The notes under the pieces: generated by a model
Seen by the model: only the letters and a program-made list of their open reading frames with translations
Told to the model about the DNA's origin: nothing
Databases searched by the model: none
Position numbers and translations under genes: made by a program
Shown: in pieces, positions 59,571 to 64,000 of the stretch
Layout of the letters: every line of letters begins with the position of its first letter
Numbering within the stretch: the stretch's first letter is position 1
From: Cytobacillus gottheilii
GTDB taxonomy: Bacteria; Bacillota; Bacilli; Bacillales; Cytobacillaceae
Assembly (NCBI RefSeq): GCF_900166665.1
Contig: NZ_LT800494.1
Coordinates: 3,432,061 to 3,496,060 of the forward strand
DNA: 64,000 nt
Direction of reading: 5' to 3'

Positions 59571-60572
59571 TTACTTAATCCTCGCTTTCCGAAATCCATC
59601 AACAATGCTGATGACAGCAAATACCAGAACGACCAGGAATGTAACACTGATAAAACCAACCTGCAGCTGTGAACTGGATGCAGAAAACAAAGCAGCGAAA
59701 TAATTAAAGAACTCCTCCTGCAAAAGGTTTGGATTAATAAATAGAATCAAGAGGACAATTACTCCTGCTGCTTCGACAATTAAATTTAAAATCGCCAACC
59801 TCTTCGTCCATTGTCCTTTTACATATTTATAGATTGCCAATGCTACTTCAAGTGCCAAAATAGTAACTACGATCGGCCAATATCCAATGAGTACGTCTTG
59901 ATGAAAGACTGGCTGCACAAACTCAAGACCATTTCCCTTGTCTTCATACAGTCCAATTAAGTGATTCGCATTAAAATAGAAGCTGATCCAAATCGCACTC
60001 CATATAAAACTGCCAAAAATCTCACTCTTTGAGACTGCTTTTTTCTTTGGAACATATGTGATTTGCTTTAGAACTTCCGGGGTCCATTTAGTCAAACTGT
60101 TCGTTACCGGGTCTGTACCTTTATTGGTGTCTGTTCGTTCAATGACTGCAAAAACAATCGTTATCCAGAAAAGGACTCCAACACCAACTTCTACTAACGT
60201 TATAATTCCCTTTGTGATCAGAGTTGTGATGAAATTGATGAAATCTTCCTCACCATTATATTGAATAAAATAAGAGGCAACCATTGTGATAAACGATACA
60301 ACAACTGCGATTGGAAGAATCATTTTCAATAGTGAAATATAGAGGTCATAATACCGTGGACCAATTAAATGCATAGGCTGATCCCGATAACCTCCCGCCA
60401 ATGCTACTGGATTTCCCAGTTTTTCAAGAACTGACTTTACGTCCGCTTCGTTATGCTCATCAGGCAGCATATCCTCAATTGTCGACCGAAGTTCTAATGC
60501 AATGTCACTGCGATTTTTTTCCGGTAATCTTCTTGTGACTTCCTGGATGTAAATCTCAATCAGATTTTGCAT
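59571..60572 (-). CDS. HAAS-domain integral membrane protein
   Basis: The 333-residue protein starts with a HAAS signalling domain of about 75 residues (YIQEVTRRLPEKNRSDIALE and VLEKLGNPVALAGGYRDQP), then seven or eight membrane helices. HAAS proteins are nearly always paired with a PadR-like regulator, which here overlaps by 17 bases upstream. The pair probably senses a membrane-active compound; the ligand is unknown. Confidence 0.82.
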   Translation of the reverse strand: MQNLIEIYIQEVTRRLPEKNRSDIALELRSTIEDMLPDEHNEADVKSVLEKLGNPVALAGGYRDQPMHLIGPRYYDLYISLLKMILPIAVVVSFITMVASYFIQYNGEEDFINFITTLITKGIITLVEVGVGVLFWITIVFAVIERTDTNKGTDPVTNSLTKWTPEVLKQITYVPKKKAVSKSEIFGSFIWSAIWISFYFNANHLIGLYEDKGNGLEFVQPVFHQDVLIGYWPIVVTILALEVALAIYKYVKGQWTKRLAILNLIVEAAGVIVLLILFINPNLLQEEFFNYFAALFSASSSQLQVGFISVTFLVVLVFAVISIVDGFRKARIK

Positions 60573-60906
60573 CGTCTTCCTCTCCTTTTAATAAGTCATA
60601 AAGCTCCTTGGAACTTTTCAGCCATTCTTTTTTTAACTCTGTATAAATTTCCTGCCCATAATCACTGAGAACATAATATTTTCTCGGTCTGCTTTCAGAT
60701 GTATCCCAGCTGCTTGTAACCAATTCCTGTTTCTCCAGACGGCGGAGCAGCGGATACAGCGTACTTTGATCAATATTGATACCTGATTCTTCGAGTAATT
60801 GGACAAGTGAATAACCGTATTGCGGTGTCTGTAATTGACTTAAAACGGCTAATGTCAAAGTGCCTCTTCGTAATTCGGTTGTTAAAGAAAGTAACAGATT
60901 GCTCAT
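60556..60906 (-). CDS. PadR-family transcriptional regulator
   Basis: The 116-residue protein has a PadR winged helix: RRGTLTLAVLSQL, GYSLVQLLEESGI, QSTLYPLLRRLEKQELV and SRPRKYYVLSDYGQ, then a short C-terminal dimerisation helix. It overlaps the HAAS gene by 17 bases. GTAT/ATAC palindromes upstream are likely its own operator, giving autoregulation. Confidence 0.92.
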   Translation of the reverse strand: MSNLLLSLTTELRRGTLTLAVLSQLQTPQYGYSLVQLLEESGINIDQSTLYPLLRRLEKQELVTSSWDTSESRPRKYYVLSDYGQEIYTELKKEWLKSSKELYDLLKGEEDDAKSD

Positions 60907-60930
60907 TCACTCACCTCACTGCATTTATGC

Positions 60931-60971
60931 TGTATGTTATACACTATATGGTTTATACTATGTATCATACA
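60931..60971. promoter_or_regulatory. GTAT/ATAC palindromes upstream of padR
   Basis: GTATGTTATAC (60932-60942) and GTATCATAC (60962-60970) lie 30 bp apart with a TTTATAC half-site between, in the padR promoter region. They are candidate PadR sites, inferred from symmetry and position. Confidence 0.45.
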
Positions 60972-61012
60972 CTATTGTTGTTACGATTACCATTCAATTT
61001 TTGTAAATATAG

Positions 61013-61051
61013 GAAAAAAAGAACGCAGCCCTGAATCGGATAGCGTTCTTT
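61013..61051 (-). terminator. Terminator of the 74-residue gene
   Basis: AAAGAACGC and GCGTTCTTT form a 9-bp stem; the minus-strand tail continues with T5. Confidence 0.8.
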
Positions 61052-61062
61052 ACCTTCTATAT

Positions 61063-61287
61063 TCAAACTTCTTCGAAGAAATCATATTCATGTACTTTGA
61101 AGTATTGGATATTTTGTTTAATAATGACTAAACCATCCGAAATTGCTATGACGGGACTGCTTAAATCGTCTACAAAATGTTTCATAATTTTGTCTCTTGC
61201 GCGCACGAGAGAAGATGCTTCGATGAGATGCCCGATCTCACCGTTATTTAAAATAAATGTCACTTCATATTGCTTTTTCTTCTTCAT
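61063..61287 (-). CDS. Small hypothetical protein
   Basis: The 74-residue protein alternates charged and hydrophobic stretches (KKKKQYEVTFILNNGEIGHL, RARDKIMKHFVDDLSSPVIA, DGLVIIKQNIQYFKV) with no membrane helix. A small β-sheet protein is likely; no family is recognised. The ATG follows GGGGGAC-type sequence. It is monocistronic with a clear terminator. Confidence 0.7.
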   Translation of the reverse strand: MKKKKQYEVTFILNNGEIGHLIEASSLVRARDKIMKHFVDDLSSPVIAISDGLVIIKQNIQYFKVHEYDFFEEV

Positions 61288-61360
61288 TCAAATGTCCCCC
61301 TCACTATAACTATTCTTCATTCTAATACAGCTGTATGCTGTTTCAAAATAATAGGCACAG

Positions 61361-61705
61361 TTATTTCATACTATTTCTTATCTTCTCTGGAATCATGACA
61401 ACTTCTGTTTTCAGGTCAATCGGTTTAAAGGTTTCATCTATGCATTCTTCCCAAAACTCTAAATGCTTCTTATCAATCCAATGCTGAGAATTTTCTACTT
61501 CTATTCCCCCGCTTCCTTGGACAGAATACCAGTACAAATACTCCTCACCATTGAGCAGCTCTCTGAAAATGGTTTCGACGTACATCTTTTCACCTTCAAG
61601 TGTAACGAGCACGTCATCCATATGCTCATTCAGAAACTGAAGCCATTCATCCACACGTTCTGATTTGCCTTGTTTCACTCTGAACCTTGTCAATTCTACA
61701 TTCAT
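61361..61705 (-). CDS. DUF6176-like small protein
   Basis: The 114-residue protein starts VELTRFRVKQGKSERVDEWL and has EGEKMYVETIFREL and YWYSVQGSGG, a ferredoxin-like fold pattern that fits the DUF6176 family. Function unknown. It overlaps the upstream GNAT gene by four bases, so the two form a pair. Confidence 0.7.
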   Translation of the reverse strand: MNVELTRFRVKQGKSERVDEWLQFLNEHMDDVLVTLEGEKMYVETIFRELLNGEEYLYWYSVQGSGGIEVENSQHWIDKKHLEFWEECIDETFKPIDLKTEVVMIPEKIRNSMK

Positions 61706-62118
61706 TTCGTTACCATCCTTTTACTTCCAGATTGATGATCGTAATTTCTTACAATCATGCCGTTTGTTTTCATCATTTTGAATTGATTATAAAAAGGCAC
61801 CACGTCATCATCGCAGCATAAATCGATCATATAAATATCACTAAGCTCTTCAAGCATGATATTTACCAATTCCTTACCAATACCTTTATTTTTGTATTCA
61901 GGCAAGACTTCCAGCAGCGGAATATAAGCAGATAAAACTCCGTCACTAATCGCCGTTATAAAACCAACGACTTGATTTCCATCTAAAGCTACAACTACTT
62001 TTGTGCTATTTTTTAAGAGCTGTAAATGGGTTTCTGAGCTTGGCGGATTTGGCCAGTCCACGAAAAACCCTCCTAACATCTCAGCTGTAATTCCATTAAT
62101 ATCAGTTTTAAACATCAT
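61702..62118 (-). CDS. GNAT-family N-acetyltransferase
   Basis: The 138-residue protein has the acetyl-CoA motif PEYKNKGIGKELVNIMLEEL near residues 74-93 and DDDVVPFYNQFKMMK at the C-terminus. The ATG follows GGAGTGG. Overlap of four bases with the DUF6176-like gene suggests translational coupling. Confidence 0.88.
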   Translation of the reverse strand: MMFKTDINGITAEMLGGFFVDWPNPPSSETHLQLLKNSTKVVVALDGNQVVGFITAISDGVLSAYIPLLEVLPEYKNKGIGKELVNIMLEELSDIYMIDLCCDDDVVPFYNQFKMMKTNGMIVRNYDHQSGSKRMVTK

Positions 62119-62263
62119 TTTAGATCCACTCCTATTTTGTTTATAAACACTTGTTGGAGCGGATTTATTAAAAATAAAGCAGCAAAATGAGACCTCCTAT
62201 TTTGTAAGCAATCTACTAACCTATTCGGAAAGAACATCCATTTTCCTTCATTTGGTCTGCATT

Positions 62264-62306
62264 TTTTAAAACGAAAGAGCCCATAACCTCCTCTAAGAAA
62301 TGGCTT
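62264..62306 (-). terminator. Possible terminator of the 115-residue gene, separated from it by a MITE-like element
   Basis: GAGCCCAT and ATGGCTTC arms pair with two mismatches and run into T6 in either direction. The nearest minus-strand gene upstream ends at 62719, with the complete MITE-like element in between. The remainder of 62119-62383 shows nothing recognisable. Confidence 0.4.
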
Positions 62307-62383
62307 CTTTTTTATAAAACGTCATCTTATCAAATTACAAATTCAAGCCAGCTTTCGGAATATTTCAGGGAAGCAGAGAAATG

Positions 62384-62704
62384 AAGAGGCTGGGACAAAA
62401 CGAAAACTACTATTTGTAAAACACGAATGTTCATTTTCAAGGTTTATGTGTTAACACAAGCCCGTTCCATTGCGCTCCAGACCCTCGCTTTCCATGGGGA
62501 GGAAGCTGAGTCTCCTCGGAGCAAAAGCTCCTGCGGGGTCTCACCTTTTCCTCTATTGCCCATAGGAGTCGAGGGTCCTCCGCTCCATTTCACTCATGTT
62601 TAGAAATACTAAAGGTAAAGTAAATAAAAACCGAATGATTAGAAAGATTCACTCTTTAATCATTCGGTTCTGTGGTTGTGTTAAAACCTATGTCCCAGCC
62701 TCTT
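62384..62704. repeat. Complete composite MITE-like element with 14-bp perfect terminal repeats
   Basis: AAGAGGCTGGGACA (62384-62397) and TGTCCCAGCCTCTT (62691-62704) are perfect inverted ends. Inside are AAACACGAATGTTC, CCCGTTCCATTGCGC, the GC-rich core (62470-62595) with its own inverted CCTCGC/GCGGGGTCTC blocks, CATTTCACTCATG, and the CCGAATGATTAGAAAG...CATTCGG hairpin. The element is about 321 bp, non-coding. Its right end lies 14 bases after the stop of the 115-residue gene. Confidence 0.92.
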
Positions 62705-62718
62705 CTTAACTTTATGCA

Positions 62719-63066
62719 TCAAACGCCAAAATGAATCATATATTTCTCTTCTTCTATTGCCTGCAGAATTTTGGCTGCTAATTCAGCTAGATCATGGGAT
62801 TCCTTAAAGTCTTTTGAAGAGGTCACCTTCTCATAAAAAAGCTGCAGTGATTCAGGGGGGATTAGTGTGATTCCCCACATAGCCAGGCCATATTCCTGCC
62901 TTTTGTAAGATTGAAAATAAGTTTTCATGATGGTTAGGTCTGCTGCGATATTTTGAACAAAATCATCATCAACAGAAATACAGTTATATTTTTCCGGCTC
63001 GTAGTTTAAGTATTTTTTCTCTTTATCGAACTCATTCAGAATTCCGAATTCATGTACTAAGGGCAT
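62719..63066 (-). CDS. Hypothetical small cytosolic protein
   Basis: The 115-residue, acidic protein (starts MPLVHEFGILNEFDKEKKY; ends EEKYMIHFGV) has no membrane segment and no recognised family. The ATG follows AGGAAGAC. It lies 29 bases after the SgrR-like gene on the same strand and may be co-transcribed. A complete MITE-like element directly follows its end. Confidence 0.7.
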   Translation of the reverse strand: MPLVHEFGILNEFDKEKKYLNYEPEKYNCISVDDDFVQNIAADLTIMKTYFQSYKRQEYGLAMWGITLIPPESLQLFYEKVTSSKDFKESHDLAELAAKILQAIEEEKYMIHFGV

Positions 63067-63095
63067 ACTTTGTCTTCCTCTCTATTCGTTCTATT

Positions 63096-64000
63096 TCAGG
63101 CTTCATACCATAATTTCGTAAAATCAATCCATCCTAGCGCATTAAATGATACACCTTTTACATCATGGTGATAAAAGGCGAATTGATTTAACCGGTAAAG
63201 ATGAATATGCCCGTTTTGTTTCAGTATTTTATTTTCTAAAGATAGTAAATCTTCATCATTCACAGCTTCCGGGAGATGATGTTTTAACAAGCTGTGATTT
63301 CCCCTGAATGCTGAAAGATAGGTATATACATCACTTTCATCACCGATTTGTTCACCGAGGAGAAGATCTGCTTCTTTGTGTAATGCTCGCTTATGCAATT
63401 CAGTATACGTGTAAAATGTGAGTTCTAATTCTATCCCTTTATTCCGTAAAACCTTCTGAATCCACTTTGCATCTGCTTCATTCCCTGCTCCAACATAACT
63501 AACCAAGGTAAGCGTTTCCCCTTTGTAACCACTTGCTGCTAGAGCCTTTTCACCAGCCGATACAGATCGTTCCTGATTCTTTTCTTCAAACTTTTTTAAT
63601 ATCCGAGACACCGTTTTAAAGCGTGAACCGCCTAATTCCTCGATTAGTTTTTCCGGTGATAAAAAATGAAAAATAGCTTCTCTTACATAGGCATTTTCAG
63701 CAAGAATCCCTTTATGCAAATTTAGCGTAAGCAGCTTGCTTCCCTTATCCAGCATCGTATACTTTTTAAATTCCTGAACCTTTCTCCCCTGATAGGGATA
63801 ATGGTAAAAGTTCATATCTTCATAATTGGAAACCGACTGCAGATCAGCAGCATTATCATAAAGCTGCGGGAAAAAGTATAGTGTAATCTCGTCAAGAAAA
63901 GGCTGTCTTAAGAAGTAGTCTGAAAAGACGGTTAAGACTAATTTATCTTCCGTATTATCACTGACTTTATATGGTCCTGTCCCTACTGGCAACTCACTAG
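63096..64000 (-). CDS. SgrR-like substrate-binding domain protein, C-terminal part
   Basis: The frame is open through the window edge, so only about 300 C-terminal residues are present. The GTGPYKVSDNTEDKLVLTVF segment, NLHKGILAENAYVREAIFHF, and IELELTFYTYTELHKRALHK fit the C-terminal solute-binding domain of SgrR-type transcription factors, related to oligopeptide-binding proteins. The N-terminal winged helix would lie beyond the window. The ligand is unknown. Confidence 0.8.
   Translation of the reverse strand, partial: SELPVGTGPYKVSDNTEDKLVLTVFSDYFLRQPFLDEITLYFFPQLYDNAADLQSVSNYEDMNFYHYPYQGRKVQEFKKYTMLDKGSKLLTLNLHKGILAENAYVREAIFHFLSPEKLIEELGGSRFKTVSRILKKFEEKNQERSVSAGEKALAASGYKGETLTLVSYVGAGNEADAKWIQKVLRNKGIELELTFYTYTELHKRALHKEADLLLGEQIGDESDVYTYLSAFRGNHSLLKHHLPEAVNDEDLLSLENKILKQNGHIHLYRLNQFAFYHHDVKGVSFNALGWIDFTKLWYEA

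Overview
The window looks like chromosome of an aerobic, spore-forming member of the Bacillaceae (Bacillus in the broad sense). The evidence is the sporulation kinase gene prkA beside yhbH, a CotF-type spore-coat gene, YuzF/DUF2642, DUF3231, YjfB and YrvL families, strong AGGAGG-type ribosome sites, AT-rich intergenic DNA and no sign of a replicon boundary. Species cannot be named from the sequence. No prophage, conjugative element, transposase or CRISPR array was found.

Layout. 1-9350: end of a purine permease, cystine importer tcyP, proC, a nudix hydrolase, an MBL hydrolase, small Bacillus-specific genes, a DMT exporter, GNAT and SRAP genes. 9418-10291: a sigma-A promoter and cyclic-di-GMP-I riboswitch in front of a stand-alone CheY-like receiver and a DUF2642 gene. 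11.1-21.9 kb: DUF3231, DUF421, yhbH, prkA, a 31-residue membrane peptide gene, nfrA, trmL, an amidase, queG and a B3/B4 gene. 22.2-23.1 kb: tRNA-Gly(UCC), a 35-base copy of its 5' half, and a frameshifted DUF5050 remnant. 23.1-28.8 kb: an LnrJKLMN-like kinase/regulator/ABC-2 set. 29-31 kb: lrgAB and two DUF2642 paralogues. 31-33 kb: SUKH, HNH nuclease and MazG-like genes. 34.2-38.7 kb: a complete BceRS-BceAB antimicrobial-peptide module with a BceR-type operator. 39-52.9 kb: mixed metabolic genes, including a water-forming-type NADH oxidase behind FNR/Rex-like operators, an old yellow enzyme, an aldo-keto reductase, hydrolases, acetyltransferases and a YkuE-like phosphoesterase. 53.3-59.1 kb: a complete D-Ala-D-Ser vancomycin-resistance-type operon (vanR, vanS, ligase, vanXY, vanT). 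59.4-64 kb: a PadR/HAAS membrane pair, small genes and the end of an SgrR-like gene.

Three cell-envelope defence systems lie within about 36 kb: Lnr-like, Bce-like and Van-like. In the Van-like system, VanT would make D-Ser, the ligase would join it to D-Ala, and VanXY would remove D-Ala-D-Ala precursors. A tandem VanR-type box overlaps the end of vanS, followed by a -10 element and then a strong terminator-like hairpin just before the ligase ribosome site. This suggests control by activation plus attenuation. The operon lies between two inverted copies of a roughly 0.3-kb repeat.

The most unusual structure is in the gaps. Seven intergenic regions carry arrays of short degenerate repeats with a strict period of about 20.5, 21 or 52 bp, close to whole numbers of DNA turns. 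They belong to five unrelated sequence families. Every array lies 3' of a gene, five of seven between convergent genes, and none in a divergent promoter region. A separate composite element of about 320 bp with 14-bp perfect terminal inverted repeats (MITE-like) occurs complete, core-deleted or as fragments at five places.
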